Numbered from the stretch's first letter, positions 37,901 through 43,805 are shown. The stretch: 64,000 nucleotides of DNA from GCA-2687515 sp002687515 (GCA_030745835.1 JASLNU010000113.1:1-64000), one strand, 5' to 3'. Numbers and translations: made by a program. Notes: a model not told the origin generated them from the sequence alone.

Positions 37901-38935
37901 GGTGGTTTTAACAACCAGTCGACAGAAAAAAAGGAAAAGACCGAGATTAATTTCGACGATCTTGAATTGACCGTCGAGAGCGGTGAGACGTTTGTGGCCA
38001 GCGAAAGCCTCAGCTTCGCGCCCGATGTCGGTGGCCATCTCTATGCCATCGATATTGCGGCGGCGCTCGGCGATACGGACGGCTCGGAATCCCTTTCGGC
38101 CATCACCTTCGAAGGCTTGCCCGACGGCGTTACCCTCAACGCGGGATCGTCCGACGGCGAGGGCGGCTGGACCGTCGACGCGGGTGATCTTGCCGGATTG
38201 GAGGTCACGGTGCCCGACGGCAGCGGCGCGTTCCAGATGACCGTGAGCGCGACCTCGACCGATACCGGCGGCGATACAGCCAGCATCACCCGGACCATGG
38301 ATTTCTCCGATCATCTCGGCGCCGACAGCGCGGACACCCTCGCCGGCGAGGCGGGCGATGTCGCCGATACGCTGTATGGCGGCGCCGGCGACGATGCGCT
38401 TTCGGGTGACGGCGGCGACGATACGCTTTACGGCGGATCCGGCGACGATGATGTCACCGGCGGCGATGGCGCCGACACCATCTATGGTGGCGACGGCATC
38501 GATACGCTCTACGGCGGATCGGGCGTCGATTACCTGTCCGGCGGCGATGGCAACGATGTCATCTACGGCGAGTCGGGCAACGATATCATCCTCGGCGGCG
38601 CCGGCGACGATCAGCTCCATGGCGGCGAGGGCAATGACGAGTTCGTCTTCGACCTCGGCGACGGCAACGACACCATCTTTGATTTCGAGGCTGGCGATGC
38701 GCTCAGCTTCGACGGGGTCAGCCTGGCCGAAGGCGATAACGTCGAAATCACCACCGATGGCAACGATGTGGTCATCCGCATCATCGGCCAGGACGGCGCC
38801 GAAACCAACAAGGTGACATTGAAGGATTCGGTTGACGAAACCGACCAAAACGCGGTCGAAAATATCGGCGATGGTTATTCGGTCACCGACACCGGCGATG
38901 GCGGCGTATCGATCGTCGTCGATCAAACCGGTTAG
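25910..38935 (+). CDS. Giant type I-secreted RTX/cadherin-like adhesin with a FecR-like N-terminus
   Basis: A 4341-aa surface adhesin with no Sec signal. Order: unique N-terminus; FecR-like domain (about 115-281, ending TPVATIGIRGTQ); Glu/Gln-rich linker (about 324-386) with TAAG at 368-371; Ala-rich helix (about 391-482); ~100-aa cadherin-like repeats to about 1884, two of them carrying long Ala-rich coiled-coil inserts (704-962, 1085-1226); a VCBS-like domain with an inserted DUF4114-like domain (about 1990-2195); nine ~93-aa cadherin/Big-like repeats; more Ig-like domains with two jelly-roll or lectin-like segments (near 36120-36580 and 37440-37990); RTX nonapeptides (38340-38690); and a C-terminal tail as in type I substrates. 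The TAAG site and nearby LapG-like protease suggest LapA-type retention and release. No type I exporter genes are in the window. Confidence 0.93.
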   Translation: MADEIIRDDENLTLADDDGAGGQSITVEVGADGAVMLPEGVNFGTADFAQSGSDLILTGPDGTQVVVEGYFDSESAPMLRTPGGSELPGETATHLARVLSPSQEVAQAAPSADAQPIGQVESVTGTVVAIRANGERVELQAGDPVFQGDVLQSGEEGAIGIVLADETTFSMAENGRMVLDEMVYDPGTQEGSISMSVLQGVFTFVSGQVAKVDPDAMTLKTPVATIGIRGTQVGIDLRDTGTGEPDLRVVLMEESDGFVGEVVISNAGGIQILNLPDQGSSVSSATSAPAEPRVLQRSEIRESYGEALDSLPTAVGTGNNYGSREDEAQEQEQEEEQQQEEGEEAADEFAETEGGGEGEGEDLDDFETAAGGEEEEEEGEGEEEDGLVDLAAEEEAAAEAAAAEAAAEAAAAAAAAEEAAAAEAAAAAADAAAEAAAQAAADAAAAAARAAAQAAADAARAAAEAEAARIQAEIDAENAVADLATVKIDVAQGDEDTAIDLAINATMGGTSDRLESVTVDNIPEGATISLDGVELLLTDNNDGTYSVTLEPSQLTGLTVTPALDENADFTLEVRATSIDPDSGVTATTRPSTLDVTVDATVDPAVVTAVPGEGYEDAPIQLDVSTFLADADGTVTSIAIDNIPDGATLTYVDETGATVEIVITDGSVTLSPDQLNGLMITPPSDDAHDFNLDVTATATDIDPDMVEEAAAADAAAAEAAIAETQAIAASDAADLAVPEAQTAADEAAAALAGADADATDANIAELQAAVDAADTALADAKKAASDAETAEVDAIAASDAADDVAAGYELTVAAIEAMAEADAAAEAVVDANTALDAAEAAATAADLAETQAIAASDAADLAVTEAQTAVDEASAALADAKRNEVDELEAALADAEAVLADAEAAATAAETAEDDAIAASDAADANVTDAETAVTTAEAHAESTAAAADDAVIAAAEGDATGLVTSTSETQSQTVEVIATVDAPVVTVDDASGLEDTAIDLDLTATVDTAGIPDGTLDSVTITDIPEGAVISLDGVDLALTDNGDGTSSVTLAPGQLTGLTITPAQDDAHDFAVTVTATAVDIDPDFQIAVDNAEAAAAEAATALTAAEAAAGVAATAETDAIAASDAADLVVTEAQTVADDAAAALADAGEDATPAEIAELQAVVDDAEAALAVATADAAEAETAETDAIAASDAADLAVTEAQTAVTAADTEVADATAARDAGGISNTSEPISLDVEVNATVDAPEVVDIAARGDEDAAIPLDINSAISLDTEGIIDGTLDSVSITNIPDGATMSYVDDAGAAQSITITGGGATLTPAQLDGLTITPPSDDAGDFNLSFTATATDTDPDTGAVVTNTSAAQTLAVTVDVTVDAPGVVDTATRGDEDAAIPLDINTAITMDTEGIIDGTLDSVSITDIPDGAVLMSGGVAITLTGPDATTGLFSAELTPDQLAGLTITPASDDAGDFNLSFTATATDTDPDSGVVVTNTSEAHSLTVTVDATVDAPEVVDTAARGDEDAAIPLDVAGAISLDTEGIIDGTLDSVAITDIPDGAVLMSDGVAITLTGPDATTGLFSAELTPDQLAGLTITPAQDDANDFDLSFTATTTDTDPDSGVVVTNTSEAHSLTVTVDATVDAPTVTDAAAAGDEDTAIPLDVASAISVDVADGSLDSVDVTNIPAGASLTYVDGSGATQQIAIVDGSATLTPDQLSSLAITPPADDASDFTLSFTATTTDTDPDTGNRVTNTSTAQSLVIAVAATADAPDVSVDDAAGSANTPIALDIAATVDVGDDILESVTIADIPPGATLTYVDATGATQEITIAGDSAILTPEQLNGLAVTPAAGDTTDFNLSVSATASDTDPDTGETVTSTSQPVTLNVDITSGNVAPVATDDTDAVGDDIGDTVTGNVLSNDFDLDGDVLNVTQVEFEGTVHQFPEGEDSLTIEGDLGTLVIGSDGTYTYTKGEFENDWAEGTPTWVPPQEQQELDPVQVDQANLTVPDGADSVTVTFQGEEAGYHNIVGWYKIDADGNPFEPQIAWQDASQVGSGGDMVPGESQFTIDDLGPGESFGFFIIKDGADEYRWIDRVPDNHYFEFNEDGELIEYNESGEEVGQSEGEGQGHKIDVDDVFHAVDNNLTDSLLNTDNVAHTNSGIDPETGDLMIGFEDLYGGGDEDYNDLMFSVDYEGTGYGDQDVFSYTVTDGEFTDTANLTIEIDPDNDAPVAVDDSLIAHEDDALVITADQLLANDTDADLDTLTITDVGEATHGTATLNDDGSITFTPDDDYEGPAQFTYTVSDGAGGTDTAVVHLTVTGNDDYPVAVADVATLDEDSSVIIDALANDIAVDGGPILDSFTQPEHGTVTVNEDGTFTYTPEANYNDGDSFTYTITDTDGDTSTAIVSVAVNPVDDPVVAVEDTAVLNEDASAVIDVLANDTAVDGGLELTGVTQPLHGTVAINEDGTVTYTPATDYNGSDSFTYSVTDADGSVATATVSLTIDPTNDAPVAVDDTATLNEDASAVINVLANDSDLDGDTLSLDSVTQPDHGTVAINADGTVTYTPDANYNGADSFTYSISDGAGGTATASVSLTVNPENDLPVAVDDVATLNEDASAVINVLANDSDLDGDTLSLDSVTQPDHGTVAINADGSVTYPPEADYTGSDSFTYSISDGAGGTSTASVSLTVNPENDAPVAVDDTAILNEDASAVIDVLANDSDLDGDTLSLDSVTQPDHGTVSINPDGTVTYTPEANYNGADSFTYSISDGAGGTSTANVSLTVNPENDDPVAVGDTAILNEDASAVINVLANDSDLDGDTLSLDSVTQPEHGTVAINADGSVTYTPEADYTGSDSFTYSISDGAGGTSTASVSLTVNPENDAPVAVDDTAILNEDASAVIDVLANDSDLDGIALSVDSVTQPDHGTVAINADGTVTYTPEANYNGADSFTYTVSDGAGGLSTASVSLTVNPENDVPVAVDATAVLDEDTAFAGQLSASDIDGDSLEYSLSDQGAPEHGTVAINADGSYTYTPDGDYSGTDSFTFTVDDGAGGTSSATVTLSVTGVADDPVVVVSDDTGVEDTWTQLHLDSSLSDTDGSEALSVSISNVPDGATLSPGTNLGGGEWTVLPEQLHLVCILPPDDFSGEIDMTLSVTSTEADGDVATVSSGFTVDVTPAGDVSVSAADVTGTEDSVIDLGLSADSFSITDADGSETLQSIEISFSGLPEGAVVNNATYNQATGTYTVATVAALAIVSVTPPDDWSGQFDATLNVTSNEGSAAQTFGVTVSPGNDAPVISTSPVFSMNEDGSIVISEAQLLAGASDADGDTLSVTDLVVNGGQGTLTGPDADGNYTYAPPADFSGDVSLDYNVSDGTASVAQTASIAVAGVADAPELTVDIGEGELVTVGGDPVEVSIDFDSVTDTDAGFTVTARSIDDQGQLTDASADNISFHNTSPQGFGVSGNASGANSELGYDSDAGISEQLIVSFDSDVSSADVSFAWKHSGEDATFEFYKDGVKVGEGTIIGGSDGIDPAVTISPDDGSSFDQIVFMASGSGDDYLINSIDFEANANADTVIEYPVTIAADLVDTDGSETLSTITIDMEGMPEGVSFSAGGLNADGNWELTPAQLDGLTMTAPEGSGDIDLTVSVTSTEANGDAATTTVTATADGANVGPEVSGTPELAMNEDGTLTITADQLLAGATDADGDTLSVENLVVNGGTGTLTGPDDAGNYTYLPPADFSGDVTLDYDVSDGTASVAQTASIAVAGVADTPELTAGVTGVTEVMAETAVPVSQVLLDQVEADHVVTITGVPDGATLNAGVDNGDGSWTLTGDLLDGLSVTAPDGYAGDLNLDISVVDSGGGGSQTLIEADFNSGTSGFTYSDDAFGTDNPAHARGKWDDNDGEDGSGALKIKLGGADDDDVTDGMSGGFGQNFTVTDEGAGTLTFSYRLDQDSRYEDDEYSEVLVSIDGELVSLDGNDYIARISGGGDTGWQTVTLDLGTLPEGEHTLVIGGFNNQSTEKKEKTEINFDDLELTVESGETFVASESLSFAPDVGGHLYAIDIAAALGDTDGSESLSAITFEGLPDGVTLNAGSSDGEGGWTVDAGDLAGLEVTVPDGSGAFQMTVSATSTDTGGDTASITRTMDFSDHLGADSADTLAGEAGDVADTLYGGAGDDALSGDGGDDTLYGGSGDDDVTGGDGADTIYGGDGIDTLYGGSGVDYLSGGDGNDVIYGESGNDIILGGAGDDQLHGGEGNDEFVFDLGDGNDTIFDFEAGDALSFDGVSLAEGDNVEITTDGNDVVIRIIGQDGAETNKVTLKDSVDETDQNAVENIGDGYSVTDTGDGGVSIVVDQTG
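27011..27022 (+). other. Candidate LapG cleavage site (TAAG) in the adhesin
   Basis: Codons 368-371 encode Thr-Ala-Ala-Gly, the tetrapeptide within which LapG cuts LapA of Pseudomonas fluorescens. It sits between DDFE and a run of Glu residues, after the FecR-like domain and before the repeat region, where a periplasmic protease would release the outer part. Confidence 0.55.
28021..28795 (+). repeat. Ala-rich coiled-coil insert 1 within an adhesin beta-repeat
   Basis: About 258 codons of Ala-, Asp- and Glu-rich helical sequence interrupt a cadherin-like repeat after its DIDPD loop and before VTSTSET. It contains four copies of an AIAASDAAD unit, each followed by an Ala-rich heptad-like stretch. 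Confidence 0.75.
29164..29584 (+). repeat. Ala-rich coiled-coil insert 2 within an adhesin beta-repeat
   Basis: About 140 codons, again placed after the DIDPD loop and before an SNTSEP strand of the next cadherin-like repeat. It has two further AIAASDAAD units. It is the same kind of insert at the same structural point as insert 1. Confidence 0.75.
33131..34804 (+). repeat. Six near-identical 279-bp tandem repeats in the adhesin
   Basis: Units starting at 33131, 33410, 33689, 33968, 34247 and 34526 each encode 93 residues (VDDTA.LNEDASAVI.VLANDSDLDGD type, ending with SLTVNPEND). Units two to six are nearly identical at DNA level. More diverged units flank them on both sides. Such arrays can change copy number by recombination and are hard to assemble. 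Confidence 0.92.
38340..38690 (+). repeat. RTX nonapeptide calcium-binding repeats
   Basis: Consecutive GGxGxDxLx-type units (GGSGDDDVT, GGDGADTIY, GGDGIDTLY, GGAGDDQLH and others) near the adhesin C-terminus. They bind calcium outside the cell and mark type I secretion substrates. Confidence 0.93.
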
Positions 38936-38977
38936 ACGCAGCCCGCGTCGGGTTGGCAGGGTCGGCCACGCGGGCGT
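38936..38977 (+). repeat. REP-like hairpin element, copy A
   Basis: A 42-base palindromic element beginning one base after the adhesin stop. The outer stem GCCCGCGT/ACGCGGGC encloses a GGGTTGGC...CGGCC loop. It matches copy C at 61798 at 37 of 42 positions, with paired changes in the stem. Confidence 0.65.
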
Positions 38978-39002
38978 CGGACTAGGCACCTGTTTACGAT
39001 AG

Positions 39003-39029
39003 GGCCGCCCCCACCGGGCGGCTCTTTTT
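39003..39029 (+). terminator. Rho-independent terminator of the adhesin gene
   Basis: The 7-bp stem GCCGCCC/GGGCGGC with loop CCACC (39004-39022) is followed by TCTTTTT. It is placed about 70 bases after the adhesin stop and touches the 3' end of the convergent ATP-grasp gene. There is no T-run for the other strand. Confidence 0.85.
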
Positions 39030-40527
39030 ATGCCGACCCCGCCCTGCCGCCGTCCGATGCATGGGAAACCGGTTTTTCATCCGCCGCCGGCAATGCGCGG
39101 GACAGGATCATGTTCTGGAAGGCATCCGTGATGCGCCTGGCATGGGGTTCCAGATAGGGAAAATTCCGGGCGTGCTCGAAACTGTGGCGCATGGCCGGAT
39201 TGGTTTCGAAGATCAGTATTCGCCCATCCTCCATGACATCGAAATCAACGCCGAAGAAATCGAGCCCGGAAATCTTGGGTAGCGCATTCAGGGCCGCGAA
39301 AGCATCGGCGCCCACATAGGCCGCCGGATCGTCCAAGTAAGCTTCCTCGAGGTCCGTCATCCACGGGGTTTCGGCCATCACCGTGGTGCGGTTGAAACCG
39401 TGAACGTTCCAAACCGTATCGACGTGATGGACCACCGGATAAAGTTCGCCGTCGATAAAAAAGACTCGCATCTTGCGGAAATAATCCTCGCGGAACGGAG
39501 ACAGCACATATTCGATCACGTAATGGGTGCCTGCACCCTCGGTAAGGAAATAGTCTTCGACCACGGGCAGGCTGTCGGCCTTGACCGTGGAAACCGCCGT
39601 ATGGGTTCCGGTCCGGCGCAAGATGACCGGCAACTCCAATCCTTCCCGGCTGAGGAATTCGGCCGCATCAAACGGAACATCCGGGCGCACTTCGGCACGC
39701 ATGGACTTGGGGAAGCGGATACCCGGAACCTCTTTCAGGCGCCTATAATTGTTGTCGCGTGTGGATTCGAGAACCCGCGCCGGGTCATTGATCACCGGCA
39801 TACCGGGATTGCGCGCCAAATATCGTGCCGCCGTTTCCAGGGATTGGCCCTCCAGATCCGCGTCGGCGACGCTGTTGACCACGATATCGTGGGCGGGGAT
39901 ACCCTCATGGCTGAGGATGTTTTCGTCCGAGATCAGAAAATTTATGGTGGTGAATTGGTTCTGATCCCAAAGCGCGCTCGAAGAAAAATTGCCGCCGGAA
40001 AGGCGCAGCCAATGGCTGCCCTCGGGAGCCACCTTATAAAATGCGTTCTGCACCCCGCGCAGGCGCAGGATGCGGGCCTTGGGCGCTCCCAGACAGGATT
40101 GAACCGAGATCGGGCGTTTGCAAAGGCCGATCTTCAGGGTTTGCCTGGACACCTCTATCTCGCCCAATTCCCGCTGGATCGCCGACAGCGACAGATAGGC
40201 GCGGGCTTCGCCGGGAAATTTTTCAATGATGGTTGCGTAAACGGTTGCCGCCCGTTTCATGTCGCCGGCGCGCACCAGAAGATCGCCCAACTGCATCAAA
40301 AGCGGCAGACTATCGGGACGATATTGAAGCGCCTGCCAAAAGCAATAGGCGGCGTCGTCCAGCCGGTTAAGCCCGATAAGGGCCAGCCCCAATCCGCGCC
40401 AGGCATCGGCGTCCTCGGGATTTGCCTTCAGATGCGCGCGGTAGGCGGTTTCCGCTTCCTTGTTCTGGCCGGCGCGCCTCAGGCGCTGAGCCTCGGCCGC
40501 GCCGCCAACGGAACGCCGCGCCATCAT
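39028..40527 (-). CDS. TPR plus ATP-grasp-like protein
   Basis: A 499-aa protein. Residues about 8-145 are TPR-like (A...Y...L...P....AW..LG). Residues about 150-480 look like an ATP-grasp ligase: a VILRRTGTHT loop, a central MRVFFIDGELYPVVHH strand, and a C-terminal GVDFDVMEDGRILIFETNPAM segment with the ExN metal site. RimK-like enzymes of this fold join amino acids to proteins or peptides, so modification of a protein bound by the TPRs is possible, but the substrate is unknown. It follows the HD-GYP-like sensor gene with 3 bases between, so they form one operon, and it converges with the adhesin. Confidence 0.72.
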   Translation of the reverse strand: MMARRSVGGAAEAQRLRRAGQNKEAETAYRAHLKANPEDADAWRGLGLALIGLNRLDDAAYCFWQALQYRPDSLPLLMQLGDLLVRAGDMKRAATVYATIIEKFPGEARAYLSLSAIQRELGEIEVSRQTLKIGLCKRPISVQSCLGAPKARILRLRGVQNAFYKVAPEGSHWLRLSGGNFSSSALWDQNQFTTINFLISDENILSHEGIPAHDIVVNSVADADLEGQSLETAARYLARNPGMPVINDPARVLESTRDNNYRRLKEVPGIRFPKSMRAEVRPDVPFDAAEFLSREGLELPVILRRTGTHTAVSTVKADSLPVVEDYFLTEGAGTHYVIEYVLSPFREDYFRKMRVFFIDGELYPVVHHVDTVWNVHGFNRTTVMAETPWMTDLEEAYLDDPAAYVGADAFAALNALPKISGLDFFGVDFDVMEDGRILIFETNPAMRHSFEHARNFPYLEPHARRITDAFQNMILSRALPAADEKPVSHASDGGRAGSA

Positions 40528-40530
40528 TTC

Positions 40531-42726
40531 TTATCCCCGATGCAGGAAGTGCGCCCATTTAAGGGCGCCGCCATGATTTTCCACATGGTTTAGCAACGCC
40601 GAAACCACGCGCCGGTCGTAGATGGTCCCCGAATCGGCCAAAAGCCGCGCCGTCGCCTGTTCCAGCGACAGGCCCGGACCGCCGCCCCGGGGGCTGGTTA
40701 GATCGACGAAAGCGTTGGCAACGGCGACGATGCGCGCCGTCAGGACAATGCTTTCGCCGCTTAAGGCTTCGGCGCCGGTGCCGTCGTAATGTTCCGATGA
40801 CTGGCGGATGGTATCGACCACCGGTCCCTCGAAATCGATGCCGCCGAGAAGTTGGGCGCTGGTAATATGAGCCTCGGTCAATTGGCGCCGGTCGCCGATT
40901 GCCAAATCGTTCAGGCTGCGGCCCATCAATTCGGGCGAAACAAGCACGGTGCCGAGGCTCCTGAGGCTGCCGGCAAAGCCGGCGGTATCGACCTCGCGGC
41001 GCTCACATTCCAATTCCTCGGCGATCGACCGCGCCACGTCGCCGACATCGCTGGAACGGGTATCCGAGGTCGGATCGCGCCGGTCGACGACGCTGGCCAG
41101 GGTGGTCACCAACTGTTTCAGCCGGTTCTCGCTTTTAAGCTGCTCGCGCGAAAATTCGGTGATGTCGTCGACGATCATCAGGACGCCGGGCGGATGGTCG
41201 CGGTCGCCGCGTAGCGGGATATGGTCCGATTTCAGGACTTCCATCTCGCCGCTTTCGTCCTCGAACCGCTGGATGAAGGATTTACGCACCTTCTGCACCG
41301 AATCCTCGACGCCTTCCTCTTCCATATCGGCGAAATCCTTCAGGATATCCTTGTTGACATCGGCGTAATATTTGGCCTTCACCGGCCCCATGATGCTGGC
41401 CATGGTCTTGCCCATCATGTCTTCGGGCTGAATGCCCGCAGCCTTGGCCGCCGGTTCATTGGAAAAAGTGTAGGTGGTGGTGCCGTCGACGGCGACGATA
41501 TGGGTCGGCTGGGAGTTGGTGATGACGCGCATGAATTTCGAAATATTCTCGAACCGTTCGGACGAAATGCGGAATTTTTCGGCCGCCGCCGCGGCGCGTA
41601 AACTCGTGCCGTGGCGCCAGACTGCGATCATGCCGACGGTGACACCGACGATTATCAGCACGAAGACAATTAAGATGGTGCGCAGCCTGGTATCGTTTGC
41701 AGACAGCGCCTCGGCACGCGAGATTTTACGCACCAGCACCCAGGGCACATCGGCCAGCGCCCGCGACGTGACCAGAACCTCTTCGCCCGCATAATCGCGT
41801 TTAATGGCGAACCCGCCCGGTTTTTCAATGGCGAAAGCGGCGGCAAGATCGGCGGTATCGAACGCCATCGCCCGTTTCAGCGGCGCCGTCCGGTCGGCCA
41901 GGGGCGACAGGTATTCGACCGAATTAGCCTTCTTGCGCACCAAATAGGTTTCCGATGTTTTCGACGTATCGCCGGGCTGTTTCAATAGATCGAACAGTTC
42001 CGCATCGACAATGCGGATGCCGATGGCGACGCCGATCCCTTTCGAGCCGCTGTCCGATTGGACGCCGTAGATGGGAAGCGAGAAGCCGATGGTCGGCTCG
42101 TTGGTCGCGCCCTTATACATATCGATGACCGCCGGTTCGCCATCCAGCGAGGAGGCGATGGCCTTGCGCATGTTGCCGCCCAGGGCGGGCATTTCCGGCG
42201 TCGACACCAAGGGCTTGCCGTCGGCGTCGGTCAGCGCCAAGCCGGCGACGCCGGCGCGCTCCACGTTGGCATTGGTTTCCTGTTGCGGCGCCAGCGGGAC
42301 GAAACCGTTGCGGTCGGCCATGGCGACCAAAAGGTTGCTCAAATAGCCTTGCTGCGCGGTGCCGTCGGTGACCTGGGATGTATCGCCCTTGGCGTCGGAA
42401 AGTTCGGTCAGGTAAAGTTGCAGCGATGCGTTTTCCGTCAGTTCCGCGATGACATCGAAATTGGTATCGACCCACTCGTTAATTTCGGCGACGCGGCTAT
42501 CGGCGACGATGCCGAGGCGGATTTGCCATTCATTAAGGGCGCGCTGGCGCTCGCCTTCGACAAATTGGAACGAAAAGAAGACGCCGGCGCCGATGACCGC
42601 CAGGAGAACGATAATGGCGATGGCCACCGTCCGGTTGACCTTGCCTTTCGGCGTTTCCCCCTCGGCCTCCTTGTCCAGGTCGGCCTGTTTGTCTTTCGGG
42701 GCCTCGTCCGCCGCTGCGTCTGCCAT
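40531..42726 (-). CDS. Membrane sensor: dCache-like, PAS and degenerate HD-GYP domains
   Basis: A 731-aa inner-membrane protein: a charged cytoplasmic N-tail, TM1 (about 33-53), a periplasmic sensor of about 290 residues (dCache-like), TM2 (about 348-370), a PAS domain (about 395-520) and an HD-GYP-like domain (about 545-725). The last aligns with HD-GYP landmarks, but catalytic positions are changed: the HD of LHDIGK reads RS (LRSLGT), the HH before E.yDG.G reads SS (SSEHYDGTG), and the later VAD reads VAN. It is therefore unlikely to cleave c-di-GMP and may act as a binding or signalling module. It is transcribed divergently from the LapG-like protease gene. I infer a LapD-like regulatory role; this is not proven. 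Confidence 0.8.
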   Translation of the reverse strand: MADAAADEAPKDKQADLDKEAEGETPKGKVNRTVAIAIIVLLAVIGAGVFFSFQFVEGERQRALNEWQIRLGIVADSRVAEINEWVDTNFDVIAELTENASLQLYLTELSDAKGDTSQVTDGTAQQGYLSNLLVAMADRNGFVPLAPQQETNANVERAGVAGLALTDADGKPLVSTPEMPALGGNMRKAIASSLDGEPAVIDMYKGATNEPTIGFSLPIYGVQSDSGSKGIGVAIGIRIVDAELFDLLKQPGDTSKTSETYLVRKKANSVEYLSPLADRTAPLKRAMAFDTADLAAAFAIEKPGGFAIKRDYAGEEVLVTSRALADVPWVLVRKISRAEALSANDTRLRTILIVFVLIIVGVTVGMIAVWRHGTSLRAAAAAEKFRISSERFENISKFMRVITNSQPTHIVAVDGTTTYTFSNEPAAKAAGIQPEDMMGKTMASIMGPVKAKYYADVNKDILKDFADMEEEGVEDSVQKVRKSFIQRFEDESGEMEVLKSDHIPLRGDRDHPPGVLMIVDDITEFSREQLKSENRLKQLVTTLASVVDRRDPTSDTRSSDVGDVARSIAEELECERREVDTAGFAGSLRSLGTVLVSPELMGRSLNDLAIGDRRQLTEAHITSAQLLGGIDFEGPVVDTIRQSSEHYDGTGAEALSGESIVLTARIVAVANAFVDLTSPRGGGPGLSLEQATARLLADSGTIYDRRVVSALLNHVENHGGALKWAHFLHRG

Positions 42727-42829
42727 GGGCGCTCTCTTTCGGGGAATCTAAAGGTGTATGCGTACCGGCGTACTCTAAATTAACGATTAAAGCTTTCAAA
42801 GTAGATTTGGACTTGATGGAATACTACAT

Positions 42830-42845
42830 TGTGTTCCCGGTCACA
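42830..42845 (+). promoter_or_regulatory. CRP-like site in the protease/sensor divergent promoter
   Basis: TGTGTTCCCGGTCACA matches TGTGA-N6-TCACA with one change in the left arm. It lies 54 bases before the protease ATG at 42900 and about 100 bases from the sensor start on the other strand. It shares 12 of 16 bases with the site upstream of the adhesin. Confidence 0.5.
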
Positions 42846-42899
42846 GACAATTTATTGGAAAATTCGGCACAATGACCGAACTTGCATTAATATAGCCCC

Positions 42900-43709
42900 A
42901 TGACATGCATGATTAAATTGGTACCGCATAAGACTTTGATGATGGCAGCCGCGATGGCTGTTCTGATGCTCGACCCGCAACCTTCTAAAGCGGGTGTGCT
43001 CTCCCTCGATCCGGGAAAATTAGAGCAGGCGCAGCCGGCGGGGATATTCGAGTTGGCTTCCGCGCGCAAGCGTACGCGCGGTTCACGCCGGCGCGGCCGT
43101 TCATCGCGCCGGGCGAAGACCAGGACCGCCCGTTCCACCACACCTAAGAAAAGCGCGGCCGGCAACAGCCTGTTGTTCGGCACCCATGAGACCCAATCGA
43201 GCAATTTCAAGCCGTTCAAGAAATGGTCCGGGGCCGTGCAAAAAATGGCCAAGGAACAGGCCGATCTCGGCAAATTCAAGAAACGCTTCAAGAAATGGAT
43301 CGTGTTTCTGGACGGTCTCAAGGGCAAGGACCGGCTAACCCAGATCAAGGCGGTCAACAAGTTCATGAACCGGTCCAAATATATCCAGGACAACAAGAAT
43401 TGGGGGATCAAGGATTATTGGGCCTCGCCGGGCGAATTCCTGTCCAAGTTCGGCGATTGCGAGGACTATTCCATTGCCAAATACATGGCGCTCAAATATC
43501 TGGGCCACGATGCCGGCAAAATGCGCATCGTCGCGGTCAAGGACCTCAACCTCAAGATCGGGCATGCGATCCTTGCCGTTTATTACAAGAACCGGATTGT
43601 GATCCTCGACAACCAGATCAAGATCGTCGCCGATTCGCGCAAGATCCGCCATTACCAGCCGGTCTATTCGATCAACGAAGTTCACTGGTGGCGGCACCGC
43701 GCCACCTGA
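42900..43709 (+). CDS. LapG-like secreted transglutaminase-type cysteine protease (BTLCP)
   Basis: A 269-aa bacterial transglutaminase-like cysteine peptidase. The signal peptide is visible (LMMAAAMAVLML, then PSKA). The catalytic triad fits the family: Cys187 in FGDCEDYS, His222 in KIGHAIL and Asp237 in VILDNQ, with acidic residues around Cys as in calcium-dependent LapG. A very basic stretch (residues about 55-87, many Arg and Ser) precedes the catalytic domain and is not part of it. LapG cuts LapA-type adhesins in the periplasm at TAAG; the adhesin at 25910 has that motif. An in-frame ATG at 42909 is an alternative start; no strong ribosome site is seen. Confidence 0.88.
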   Translation: MTCMIKLVPHKTLMMAAAMAVLMLDPQPSKAGVLSLDPGKLEQAQPAGIFELASARKRTRGSRRRGRSSRRAKTRTARSTTPKKSAAGNSLLFGTHETQSSNFKPFKKWSGAVQKMAKEQADLGKFKKRFKKWIVFLDGLKGKDRLTQIKAVNKFMNRSKYIQDNKNWGIKDYWASPGEFLSKFGDCEDYSIAKYMALKYLGHDAGKMRIVAVKDLNLKIGHAILAVYYKNRIVILDNQIKIVADSRKIRHYQPVYSINEVHWWRHRAT

Positions 43710-43805
43710 GCCGGCCCAACCGATCCGAAAATTTCTTTTCCTGACCGTTTCAGCAGCGTATCAAGGCGCGTTTGAATTCAACCTGATTCAAAACGGGAGG
43801 CGCGC

